Made by a program: the position numbers and the translations under genes. Positions 34,129 to 42,980 of a stretch of DNA of 64,000 nt are shown here, in pieces; positions within the stretch are counted from its first letter, which is position 1; each line of letters starts with the position of its first letter. The notes under the pieces were generated by a model. It ran no database searches, was not told where the DNA came from, and was given only the letters and a program-made list of their open reading frames with translations. Source of the DNA: Sphingomonas asaccharolytica NBRC 15499 (GTDB lineage: Bacteria; Pseudomonadota; Alphaproteobacteria; Sphingomonadales; Sphingomonadaceae). Location of the stretch: the NCBI RefSeq assembly GCF_001598355.1, contig NZ_BCYU01000010.1, positions 1 through 64,000 on the forward strand, written 5' to 3'.

Positions 34129-37038
34129 CTAGCCCGCGGTGACTGCTACTGGACCCAAAATGCCCGAGGGCTGGCCGGCCGGCGCATAGACGAGCAGCGC
34201 AACGACGCGCGGTCCGGCGCCGGGCGCGATCGGTGCGTGCAGGGGTGCGGTATCGGTGCCGTCCTTGATGGCTGTTCGGGTGCCGTCGATCCAGAGTTCG
34301 GCTCTGCCGCCAACCGCGTCGAACGCGATCACGCCGCCCTCGGCCGCGATGCGTTTCCAGGGGATGATGCGCGCCCGGTAGATGCGCCACCCGGCCTGCG
34401 CCCCTCCGGGCGTGGAATCGCCGCTATGGATGAAATCCCAGCTATTGTTGTCGCCATCGGCGGGGGCGAGGCCGGGGTCGGGGCGTTGGGTGAAGACCGG
34501 CGATCGGCGCCAATCGCGTACCTTCAACACGGCCGAAACGACCGCGACCTGCGGGCGCGCGGCGATATCGGCGCGGTCGAGCGTCAGCAATGCAGGTTTC
34601 AGCCCCGATGCTGTGGCGCGCACGGTAATGCGTCCGCGTCCGGCGTCCGCGCGGACGATCAACTGTGCCAGGCCATTGAACAGCGACCGTTCGCCCGCAG
34701 GCCCCGCGAACTGCTCGGGCTCGTGGCTGTTGGGATCGCCATTGCCGACACCCAGCAAGGTCGCGCCCTCGACCGTGAAGCGTGTCGCCAGATTGGCGGT
34801 CGGGACGTGGCGGCCGCGCGCATCGATCGCGTCGATGGTGATCGGCTGGGCGTCCTCGTCGTCGCCGGCCATGACCGAGCGCGCGGGGGTAAGCCGCAGC
34901 GCCACTGGCGGGCCCGCGGTCTCATGCAACGCGGTCGCCACCACCTTGCCGCCGCGCATCGCGCGCGCCTCGATCCGGCCGGGAGCATAGGGCACGGCCC
35001 ATTCGTTCCCCATGATGCGGTCGACCCGCTGCACGCCAAGGTCGCGGCCATTGAGCATGAGCGCCACGGTCTCGGCGTTGCTGGTGACGAAGACCTTGAT
35101 CGGCTCGCCCTCGCGGCCGGGCCAGGTCCAGTGCGGGGCGATCGCCACCACCGGCCGGTCGTCGATCCAGTGCGCGCTGTGGATATCGAACGCGGTCTTG
35201 GGAAAGCCGCACAGGTCGAGAATGCCGAAGAAGCTGGAGATGGTCGGCCATTCGTGCGGTGTCGGCTCGCCATGATAGTCGAAGCCGGTCCAGACGAAGC
35301 CGCCCGCGACGAACGGGCGCTCGACGATATTCTTCCACGATGCGCGGTGTGTGCCGCCCCAGCTTGCCGCATCACTGTCGTAGGACGTGATGACATGCCC
35401 GGCGGGATCGGTGGCGAAGGCGCCGCGCGTCTCGAACGCGCTGGTGTCCTCCGAGCTCGTCATCGGCTTGGTCGGGTTCAGCCGGTGAAACTTGTCGTAG
35501 TCGGCCTGGTAATAATTGAACCCCATCACGTCGACGACGGTCGACACGTTGGAGGGGTTGTAGAAGGAGCCGTTCATCGCCGCTGTGATCGGGCGGCTGT
35601 CGTCGAGCCGGCGGACCGCGGCCGACATGCGGCGCACCATCTCCACTCCGGCTCCGGTGCCCTGCATCGGCTCTTCGTTGAACACCGACCAGAGGATCAC
35701 GCTCGGGTGGTTTCGGTCGCGCCGGACGAGCCATTCGAGCTGGGCGAGATAGTCGGGCGCCGGATTGAAGTTGCGATTCTCGTCCATGACGAGGAAACCC
35801 ATCCGGTCGCACCAGTCGAGCAACTCGGCAGTGGGCGCGTTGTGCGACATGCGGATCGCGTTGCAGCCCATCGCCTTGAGCCGCTCCAACCGCCAGGCGA
35901 GCAGCGCATCGGGCATTGCGACGCCGACTCCGGCATGGTCCTGATGGAGGCAGACTCCCTTGAGCTTGACCGGTCGATCGTTGACGAACAGCCCCTTGTC
36001 GGCATCGAAGCGCACCGAGCGGAAGCCGATCGCGACGCGGCGCTCGTCGATGACGGCGCCGTCGCGCAGCACGCGGGTCCGCACCATATGGAGCGTCGGC
36101 GTCTCGACCGACCAGCGCGCAGGGGTACCGGCATCGAGCATCAGCGCGGCATCGACTCGTCCAAGCACGGGGACGGTGACATCGGTCCGCTCCGTCGCGA
36201 TTTCACGACCGTCCGGATCGAGCAGGCTTGCCTCGACGGTTACGCTCGCGGAGGCGCGGTCGATGCTCGCAAGTGTCGCGGTGACGGGGACGCGCCAGTG
36301 TCCGTCGGGCCCCTGGCGCGGATCGCAATGCATGCCGTCGCTGACGATCGCCACGGCGGCGCGGCGGACCAGCCAGACGTGGCGGTAGAGGCCGGCACCC
36401 TCGTACCACCAGCCCTCTTTGGCATCGGCATCGGCGCGCACGACGATCAAGTTCGTCTCGTCGCCAAAGCGGGCGAACGGCGTCAGGTCGACATAGACGC
36501 TGTTATAGCCCGACCAATTGTGCGCGGCGAGGCTGCCATTGATCCAGATCGTCGCGTTGGTGGCGATGCCGTCGAAATGGAGCTCGATCGTTTTGCCGCG
36601 ATCGGCCGGGTCGAGCCGCAGCGCGCGCCGGTACCAGCCGATGCCGCGCGGGCGGTAGCCCTGCGAGACGTTGGCGGTGCGGACGAAGGGTTGCCCCGCC
36701 GCCCAGTCATGCGGCAGCCGCACCTCCGCCCAGTCCGAATCGTCATAGACCATGGCGGCGGCGCCAAGGGCGTTGCCGGCCTTGACGCTCAGATAGGTGT
36801 CATTGTGCCCCTGCGGCTCGGGCGTCGGGATATCGCCTTCATGGAAACGCCAGCCAAGTTCGAGGCGCGTGCGCGAGGGATCGGGGTCGGGGAGTCGCGG
36901 CAGAAGGTGCTGCTGAGGCGCCGGCATCGGGAAGCCATCGCCATCGCCAGCCCTGTGGGTGGCGACCGCCGCCCGCCCGGACACTGCAAGCAGCGCGCCG
37001 GCGCCGGCACCCCCGAGGAGAAGTTGGCGGCGATCCAT
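34129..37038 (-). CDS. Glycoside hydrolase family 2 beta-galactosidase (GalA type), Tat-exported
   Basis: 969 residues, an exo-glycosidase removing terminal beta-galactose. Twin-arginine-like signal DRRQLLLGGAGAGALLAVSG. GH2 sugar-binding domain (VRLPHDWAAGQPF, RGIGWYRR), immunoglobulin-like domain, then the TIM barrel. The likely acid/base Glu is near residue 455 (ILWSVFNEEP) and the likely nucleophile near 530 (MTSSEDTSAFETRG). WTGFDYHGEPTPHEWPTISS and FGILDLCGFPK are typical of GalA-like enzymes. C-terminal DUF4982-like and further beta domains complete it. Divergent from the GH20 operon, with the GntR gene upstream on the same strand. Confidence 0.9.
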   Translation of the reverse strand: MDRRQLLLGGAGAGALLAVSGRAAVATHRAGDGDGFPMPAPQQHLLPRLPDPDPSRTRLELGWRFHEGDIPTPEPQGHNDTYLSVKAGNALGAAAMVYDDSDWAEVRLPHDWAAGQPFVRTANVSQGYRPRGIGWYRRALRLDPADRGKTIELHFDGIATNATIWINGSLAAHNWSGYNSVYVDLTPFARFGDETNLIVVRADADAKEGWWYEGAGLYRHVWLVRRAAVAIVSDGMHCDPRQGPDGHWRVPVTATLASIDRASASVTVEASLLDPDGREIATERTDVTVPVLGRVDAALMLDAGTPARWSVETPTLHMVRTRVLRDGAVIDERRVAIGFRSVRFDADKGLFVNDRPVKLKGVCLHQDHAGVGVAMPDALLAWRLERLKAMGCNAIRMSHNAPTAELLDWCDRMGFLVMDENRNFNPAPDYLAQLEWLVRRDRNHPSVILWSVFNEEPMQGTGAGVEMVRRMSAAVRRLDDSRPITAAMNGSFYNPSNVSTVVDVMGFNYYQADYDKFHRLNPTKPMTSSEDTSAFETRGAFATDPAGHVITSYDSDAASWGGTHRASWKNIVERPFVAGGFVWTGFDYHGEPTPHEWPTISSFFGILDLCGFPKTAFDIHSAHWIDDRPVVAIAPHWTWPGREGEPIKVFVTSNAETVALMLNGRDLGVQRVDRIMGNEWAVPYAPGRIEARAMRGGKVVATALHETAGPPVALRLTPARSVMAGDDEDAQPITIDAIDARGRHVPTANLATRFTVEGATLLGVGNGDPNSHEPEQFAGPAGERSLFNGLAQLIVRADAGRGRITVRATASGLKPALLTLDRADIAARPQVAVVSAVLKVRDWRRSPVFTQRPDPGLAPADGDNNSWDFIHSGDSTPGGAQAGWRIYRARIIPWKRIAAEGGVIAFDAVGGRAELWIDGTRTAIKDGTDTAPLHAPIAPGAGPRVVALLVYAPAGQPSGILGPVAVTAG

Positions 37039-37083
37039 TGCTGATACTCCAACGGGATGACGGACGGTCGACTAGGCGCGGTG

Positions 37084-37821
37084 CTAGATGTCGCTGAGCT
37101 CGGCGACGAAATCATAGGCGTCGCCGCGATAATAAGAGCGGGTGACTTCGGCGGGACGGCCGTCGCGCAGAAAGGCGCGGCGCTCGATCAGCAGGCCGGC
37201 ATGACCGGGATCGACGCCGAGCATGCGGGCATGCTCGCCGCCAAACGGCACGGCCCTGAGCCGCTGCAGCGCGCGTACCGGCCGATTGCCGACCTTTTCG
37301 AGCGCGCCGTAGAGCGAATCCTCGACCGCATCGACCGATGCCAGGCAATAGCCCGCGATGGTCGAGAATTCGAGCGCCATCGGTTCGTCATCGGCATAGC
37401 GAATACGCGCGAAGCGCAGCACCGGCGCGCCTGGCGAGAGTCCCAGCATCATCGCTTCTTCCGGGTTCACCTGGCCCGGCGCGCGCGAAATCCAGCTGCT
37501 GCTCGCCCGGCGGCCACGCGCCGCCATGTCCTCGGTGAAGGAGGAGAGCTTGGAGAAGATCTTCTCGACACGCCCGGTGACGAAGGTACCGGCACCGCGC
37601 CGCCGGGTAAGCAGCCCCTCCTCGACGAGCCGGCCGATCGCCTTGCGCACGGTGATGCGCGACACGTCATATTCGGTGGCGAGATCGCGCTCGGGAGGGA
37701 TGGCGTTGCCGGCCACCAGAATGTCGGCGCCGATCGCGTCGCGGATCAGCTGTTCGAGCTGGAGATACAGCGGGGACGGATTGTCCTCGCGCAACCGTCC
37801 TATCTGATCCGAGAACGCCAT
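37084..37821 (-). CDS. GntR/HutC-family transcriptional regulator
   Basis: 245 residues from the ATG at 37821; an in-frame start at 37902 would add a non-family 27-residue tail. N-terminal winged helix (SPLYLQLEQLIRDAIGADIL; ISRITVRKAIGRLVEEGLLT; RRGAGTFVTG) and C-terminal UTRA ligand domain (LRFARIRYADDEPMALEFST; ERRAFLRDGRPAEVTRSYYR). This architecture is that of NagR/YvoA-like regulators of amino-sugar genes. It lies between the GH2 and GH20 genes, so local control of the glycan locus is likely. The ligand, perhaps a GlcNAc derivative, is inferred. Confidence 0.9.
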   Translation of the reverse strand: MAFSDQIGRLREDNPSPLYLQLEQLIRDAIGADILVAGNAIPPERDLATEYDVSRITVRKAIGRLVEEGLLTRRRGAGTFVTGRVEKIFSKLSSFTEDMAARGRRASSSWISRAPGQVNPEEAMMLGLSPGAPVLRFARIRYADDEPMALEFSTIAGYCLASVDAVEDSLYGALEKVGNRPVRALQRLRAVPFGGEHARMLGVDPGHAGLLIERRAFLRDGRPAEVTRSYYRGDAYDFVAELSDI

Positions 37822-37869
37822 CAATCCCCCCCCCGGAAGGCGCCTTGTCGCCATCACTGCCTCGCATGC

Positions 37870-38027
37870 GGTAACGCTATCGCAACCCGTCCGGTCGGGC
37901 AATGGGATGGTAGTGGATTTATATTGGTATCTACCGGCAAACGGTCGCTACCTCAGGTCTAAGGTGTGTACGCGGAAAAAGGTGGCCATGGTAACGCTCC
38001 CTATTGTGGGATAGGATCTATATTGGT
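37870..38027. promoter_or_regulatory. Candidate GntR operator region between regulator and GH20 genes
   Basis: The divergent region holds a 10-bp palindrome GGTATCTACC (37926-37935) within TATATTGGTATCTACC. TATATTGGT recurs at 38019-38027. A second direct repeat, GGTAACGCT, occurs at 37870-37878 and 37990-37998. HutC-type operators commonly have GGT..ACC symmetry, so these are candidate binding sites; assignment is inference. Confidence 0.5.
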
Positions 38028-38067
38028 TACACGTTCGGCGGCCGCGTCGGCCGGCGGAGGACAAAGG

Positions 38068-40395
38068 ATGCGGATTGCCGGGATGCGGCTACGTACGCTG
38101 GGTTGGGCGATGCTGTTCTGCAGTTCCGGGGCGATGGCACAGGCATCCGATCCGCTGCCGCTGACGCCTCTTCCCCAATCGGTTGTGCGAGGGGCGGGCA
38201 GCTTCACCGTGTCGGACGGTGCGGCGATCGGTACCGCACCGGAGGACAAGGGTGCCCAGGCCGCGGCGCGCGTGCTGGCGGCCCATGTGAGGGTCGAGCG
38301 CGGACTGGTGCTGTCTCCGCGTGACGGCGCTGGCGCGATCACGCTGGCGCGCGACGCTTCGATCCGTGGCGACGAAGCCTATCGGCTCGTGGTCGATGCG
38401 CGGGGCATCCGCATCAGCGCCTCGGGTGACCGCGGATTGCTCTATGGCGCGATGACCGTCGCCCAGCTGTTGAGTCCCGATCGCCGCTTCGGCACGCCGG
38501 TCAAGGTGCCGGCGGTGACGATCGAAGATGCGCCCCGCTTCGGCTGGCGCGGGCTGATGCTCGATGTGGCGCGCCATTATCAGCCGATCGAGGCGATCTA
38601 CGCGGTCGTGGACCAGATGGTATCGGTCAAGCTCAACACGCTGCATTTGCATCTGACCGACGACCAGGGCTGGCGCTTCGAAGTGAAACGCTATCCCAAG
38701 CTCACCGAGCTGGGCGCGTGGCGCACGCCTCCTTCGACTGGCGGCGCGCCGGGCGCCAGGGTGGGCGGCTTCTACACGCAGGAGCAATTGAAGGCGCTGG
38801 TCGCCTATGCCGCCGCGCGCGGCATCACCATCGTTCCCGAGATCGACTTGCCCGGACATGCCCAGGCTCTTGTCGCGGCCTACCCCGAACTCGGCGTGTT
38901 CGGCGATCGGCCCGGCGTATCCCATGACTGGGGAGTCAATCCCTATCTCCTCAACCCCGACCCCAAGGGCGTCGCCTTCGTCAAGCAGGTACTCGACGAA
39001 CTGATGGCGGTGTTCCCCGGCACCTATATCGATCTGGGTGGCGACGAGGCGATCAAGGACCAGTGGCAGCGCTCCCCGCAAGTCCAGGCCCAGATCAAGG
39101 CGCTCGGACTGAAAGATGAGGATCAGCTGCAGAGCTGGCTGATCGACGAGTTCGGCAATTATCTGGCCGCCAAGGGCCGGCGCTTGATCGGCTGGGACGA
39201 GATCCTCGAGGGCGGGTTGCCTGCCTCGGCCTCGGTGATGTCGTGGCGCGGCGAGAAGGGCGCGGTCGATGCGGCCAACCAGAACCATGACGTGGTGCTG
39301 AGCCCCGCGCCGACCCTGTATTTCGACAGCTTGCAGAGCGATCGCGCCGACGAACCGCCGGGGCGGCTGTCGATCCAGACGCTCGCCGATGTCTACAAAT
39401 ATGAGCCGATGCCCGCGGGGATCGACGCCGGGAAGGCAAGCCATGTGCTCGGCGCGCAGGCCAATGCCTGGAGCGAATATCTCGTTACGCCCTATCAGGT
39501 GCAGCACATGCTCTTTCCGCGCGCCGCGGCGCTCGCCGAGATCACCTGGTCGGCCAAGGACAAGCGCAACTTCGCCGATTTCCTCACGCGGCTCGATCCC
39601 CAGATCCAGCGCTGGCGGCGATCGGGCGTGGAGGTGGCCGACAGCGCCTTCGCGGTGGGATTCCGGCTCGAGGGCACGCGCGGCGATGCATTGCGCACGA
39701 ACCGGGTGCGTGTCGCGCTCGTGACCCAGGCGCCGTATGGCACGATCCGCTATACGCTCGACGGCACGGCACCCGGCGCGACATCGCCCGCGTACAAGGC
39801 GCCGCTGGAGCTCAAGCCCGGGGTGACGATCCGCGCCGCGGCGTTCGACGCTGCCGACCAGGCGACCGCTTGGCCGCGTAGCTTCGACACTGGCCGGACG
39901 GCGCTGCTCACGCGGACCAGCTCCGATCTGGTCGCCTGTCCGCACGGCGCCTTCGGCCTGCGCGTTCCGTTAACCTCTGAAGCGACCGACAATGCGCCCG
40001 TATTCAACGTCAATTTGTTCGACACCTGCAGCGCCTATCCGAAGGCGCCGCTCGATATCGCGAAGAGCTTCGTGATCGACGTCGCCCGATTGCCGCGCCA
40101 TTATGGGCTTGCGCATGAAGCGAAGGCTCTGCGCGAACACTATAACGTCACGGCTTATGGCGAATTGGTGGTCGTCGCGCGGTGTATTGCTGCCGCAAAG
40201 GATAAGACCATCGAGCCTGTTGTGCTCGCAACGTTCCCGCTGCCTGATCCGGCGACGGCGCCCACGCGGTTCAGCGTTGCTGGCGTGTTGCCGGCAATGG
40301 GCGGTGATGAGGATATCTGCTTCCAGTTCACCGCGCCGCTTGCCGGTCCATATTATGCGGTGGAGCGCGCGGTCTTGAGTGAGGTGGCCAAGTGA
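38068..40395 (+). CDS. Glycoside hydrolase family 20 beta-N-acetylhexosaminidase
   Basis: 775 residues; removes terminal GlcNAc or GalNAc by substrate-assisted catalysis, probably in the periplasm. Signal peptide RLRTLGWAMLFCSSGAMAQA. N-terminal GH20b domain, then the TIM barrel: FGWRGLMLDVARHYQPIEAI, LHLHLTDDQGWRFEVKRYPK, EIDLPGHAQALVAAYPELGV and the Asp-Glu catalytic pair at residues 326-327 (DLGGDEAIK). AQANAWSEYL and EITWSAKDKRNFADF follow. The C-terminus has a chitobiase-like segment (GTIRYTLDGTAPGATSPAYK) and a further ~140 residues with paired cysteines. First gene of a four-gene plus-strand run. Confidence 0.94.
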   Translation: MRIAGMRLRTLGWAMLFCSSGAMAQASDPLPLTPLPQSVVRGAGSFTVSDGAAIGTAPEDKGAQAAARVLAAHVRVERGLVLSPRDGAGAITLARDASIRGDEAYRLVVDARGIRISASGDRGLLYGAMTVAQLLSPDRRFGTPVKVPAVTIEDAPRFGWRGLMLDVARHYQPIEAIYAVVDQMVSVKLNTLHLHLTDDQGWRFEVKRYPKLTELGAWRTPPSTGGAPGARVGGFYTQEQLKALVAYAAARGITIVPEIDLPGHAQALVAAYPELGVFGDRPGVSHDWGVNPYLLNPDPKGVAFVKQVLDELMAVFPGTYIDLGGDEAIKDQWQRSPQVQAQIKALGLKDEDQLQSWLIDEFGNYLAAKGRRLIGWDEILEGGLPASASVMSWRGEKGAVDAANQNHDVVLSPAPTLYFDSLQSDRADEPPGRLSIQTLADVYKYEPMPAGIDAGKASHVLGAQANAWSEYLVTPYQVQHMLFPRAAALAEITWSAKDKRNFADFLTRLDPQIQRWRRSGVEVADSAFAVGFRLEGTRGDALRTNRVRVALVTQAPYGTIRYTLDGTAPGATSPAYKAPLELKPGVTIRAAAFDAADQATAWPRSFDTGRTALLTRTSSDLVACPHGAFGLRVPLTSEATDNAPVFNVNLFDTCSAYPKAPLDIAKSFVIDVARLPRHYGLAHEAKALREHYNVTAYGELVVVARCIAAAKDKTIEPVVLATFPLPDPATAPTRFSVAGVLPAMGGDEDICFQFTAPLAGPYYAVERAVLSEVAK

Positions 40396-42980
40396 AAATG
40401 CGACTATTCGCGCTGCTGCCGGCGCTCCTTGCCAGCGTGTCCGCCTGGGCTGCGCCGCGCGAGACGGTATCGCTCGACGGCAAGTGGGATGTGCGGATCG
40501 CTCCCGACGACCAGGCTGTGAAGGCGCACCCCAAGGAGGCGCAATGGTTCCCCGCTCGCGTGCCGGGCAGCGTCCAGCAGGACCTGATCGCCGCCGGTCG
40601 CGTGCCCGACCCCTTCAAGGGCATCAACGAAGCGCCGATCCAATGGGCGGGCCTGACTAGCTGGCAGTTTCGCCGGGTGATCGACGTGACGCCAGCGATG
40701 CTGGCGCGCGCGCATGTCGAGCTGGTGTTCGACGGGCTCGATACGTTCGCGACGGTGACGGTGAACGGGACGAAATTGCTGACCGCCGACAATGCGCATC
40801 GGCGCTGGCGGGTCGATGCCAAGGCGGCGCTGAGGCCGGGGCGCAATGAACTGATCGTCACCATCGCGTCGCCGATCCGGACGCTCCAGCCGATGGTGCT
40901 GGCCGAGCCCAATCCGCTGCCCGGCGAATATAATTCCGCGTTCGGCGACGAGCCCAAGGGCAAGCAGACCTCGCCCTATATCCGCAAGCCCAAATACCAA
41001 TATAGCTGGGACTGGGCGCCGCGGCTGGTGACGATCGGCCTGTGGCGGCCGGTGCGACTCGAAGCTTGGGACGAGGCACGGATCGACGGCTTCCGCGTCG
41101 ACCAGGAAGCCCTCGGCGATGCCGAAGCGCGGTTGGTCGCGCGTTGGCGGGTCGTGGCCGGCGGTCCGGCCGATGTGACCGTGCGGGCGCGCGTTACCAG
41201 TCCCGATGGCAGGCAAGTCGAGGTTAAGCGCGCCGCCAGGCTCGTCGCCGGGGAGAATTGGATCAGCGCCCCGATCACGATCGAAAAGCCGCAGCGTTGG
41301 TGGCCCGTCGGCTATGGCGCGCAGCCGCTTTATGCGGTGGACGCGTTTCTCGACGCCGACGGTGAGACCAGCGACCATGTCGCGCAGCGGATCGGATTGC
41401 GCACCGCCGAACTGATCCGCAAGGACGGCAGCTTCGGCTTTCGCATCAACGGCGTGCCGATCTTCGCCAAGGGCGCCAACCTCGTGCCCTTCGACGGCTT
41501 CCCGGCGCGCGTGCCCGAGGCGCAGATGCGCCAAATTCTCACGAGCGCGCGCGACGCCAATATGAATATGATCCGCGTCTGGGGCGGCGGCTATTATCTC
41601 GACGACGCTTTTTATTCGCTCGCCGACGAAATGGGCCTGATGATCTGGCAGGACTTCATGTTCGGCGGAGCGGTGACGCCGCCCGACGCGGCGTTCCGCG
41701 ACAATGTGCGGATCGAGGCCGGCGAGCAGGTCGAGCGCCTCCAGCCGCACCCCGCTTTGGTCGGCTGGTCCGGCGGCAACGAGATCCTGGCGGGTTGGGA
41801 GCGCTGGGGCGATCGCAAGGACTTCAAGCGGCGCATCGGGGCCGACGAGCAGGAGCGGATCGGTGCGGGCATGGCGGTGTTGTTCGACCGCGTGCTGCGC
41901 GACGCCGTGCTGACCGGAGCGCCGGGCACGCCCTATTGGCCGAACTCGCCTTCGACCGATTATGAGGGCCCAGTCGACACCGGCAAGGACGGCGACCAGC
42001 ATTTCTGGGATGTGTGGTCGGGCTCCAAGCCGGTCGAACGCTATCTCGATATGTGTCCGCGCTTCATGTCCGAATATGGCTTCCAGGGAATGCCGGACCT
42101 GTCGACGATCCGCCGCTTCGCGGGCAAGGGCCCGCTCGCGATCGACAGCCCGGTCCTCAAGGCGCACCAGAAGTTCTTGGCGGGCGAGGGCAATAGTCGC
42201 CTCCAACTCTATCTCGACCAGCGGCTGCGAAAACCCCGCGATTTCGCCGATCTCGTCTATCTGACTCAGGTCAATCAGGCGCAGGCGATCGAGATGGCGG
42301 CGCGGCACCACCGCGCGTGTCGTCCGGTGACCCTGGGCTCGCTTTACTGGCAGCTCAACGACGCCTGGCCAGGGGTGTCCTGGTCGAGCATCGATTATTA
42401 CGGCCAGTGGAAGCTGCTGCATTATGCGGCGCGGCGCTTCTTCGCGCCGCAGGCGATCGTCGCAGAGCATAAGGATGGCGCCACGCGCGTCGCCTTGGTT
42501 TCTGACGCGACCACACCGATGGCCGCCGAGTGGCGCGTTCGCGCGTTCGACATGGCGGGCAAGCCGCTTGGTGCGCAGAACGCGCGGGTGACGCTGGAAC
42601 CGCTGGGCGCGCAGGAGGCGGCGAGCATCGCCGACACCGATCTATTCGCGGGCGCCGACCCCAAAGCGAGCTTCGCGATCGCCGAGCTGCTCGTCGATGG
42701 ACGCACCGTCTCGCGGACCGTCGTCGAACGCGCCGAGCCCAAGGACATGGCCTATCCGGCGCCCAGGCTTACCGTACGCTGGGAGGGCAAGCGCGCGACG
42801 ATAACGGCGGGCGCGCTCGCCCGCGCGGTGATGCTCGACTTTGGCGACGTCGCCGCGCAGCCGAGCGATGACGGCTTCGACCTCCTCCCCGGCCAGAGCG
42901 TGACCATCGAAGTGGTGTCCGACGCGTCCGCCGCGGCGCTCAGCAAGGCGCTGACCCTGCGCACGCTGGGGCCGCAATGA
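40392..42980 (+). CDS. Glycoside hydrolase family 2 beta-mannosidase
   Basis: 862 residues; removes terminal beta-mannose. Signal peptide MRLFALLPALLASVSAWA. GH2 N-terminal domain (SLDGKWDVRI, ARVPGSVQQDLI) and mannosidase-type KYQYSWDWAPRLVTIGLWRP. TIM barrel with acid/base Glu near residue 464 (GWSGGNEILAGWERW) and nucleophile near residue 561 (RFMSEYGFQGMPD). GSLYWQLNDAWPGVSWSSID with YYGQWK is typical of the mannosidase subfamily. The GTG start overlaps the GH20 stop (GTGA); the ATG at 40398 is an alternative. Confidence 0.93.
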   Translation: MKMRLFALLPALLASVSAWAAPRETVSLDGKWDVRIAPDDQAVKAHPKEAQWFPARVPGSVQQDLIAAGRVPDPFKGINEAPIQWAGLTSWQFRRVIDVTPAMLARAHVELVFDGLDTFATVTVNGTKLLTADNAHRRWRVDAKAALRPGRNELIVTIASPIRTLQPMVLAEPNPLPGEYNSAFGDEPKGKQTSPYIRKPKYQYSWDWAPRLVTIGLWRPVRLEAWDEARIDGFRVDQEALGDAEARLVARWRVVAGGPADVTVRARVTSPDGRQVEVKRAARLVAGENWISAPITIEKPQRWWPVGYGAQPLYAVDAFLDADGETSDHVAQRIGLRTAELIRKDGSFGFRINGVPIFAKGANLVPFDGFPARVPEAQMRQILTSARDANMNMIRVWGGGYYLDDAFYSLADEMGLMIWQDFMFGGAVTPPDAAFRDNVRIEAGEQVERLQPHPALVGWSGGNEILAGWERWGDRKDFKRRIGADEQERIGAGMAVLFDRVLRDAVLTGAPGTPYWPNSPSTDYEGPVDTGKDGDQHFWDVWSGSKPVERYLDMCPRFMSEYGFQGMPDLSTIRRFAGKGPLAIDSPVLKAHQKFLAGEGNSRLQLYLDQRLRKPRDFADLVYLTQVNQAQAIEMAARHHRACRPVTLGSLYWQLNDAWPGVSWSSIDYYGQWKLLHYAARRFFAPQAIVAEHKDGATRVALVSDATTPMAAEWRVRAFDMAGKPLGAQNARVTLEPLGAQEAASIADTDLFAGADPKASFAIAELLVDGRTVSRTVVERAEPKDMAYPAPRLTVRWEGKRATITAGALARAVMLDFGDVAAQPSDDGFDLLPGQSVTIEVVSDASAAALSKALTLRTLGPQ

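Noticed and set aside
34237-37044. 935-codon open frame on the plus strand
   Set aside because: Exact antisense shadow of the GH2 beta-galactosidase gene; the minus-strand product has clear GH2 domains and this one has no recognisable motif.
38089-39945. 618-codon open frame on the minus strand
   Set aside because: Antisense of the GH20 gene; no recognisable features.
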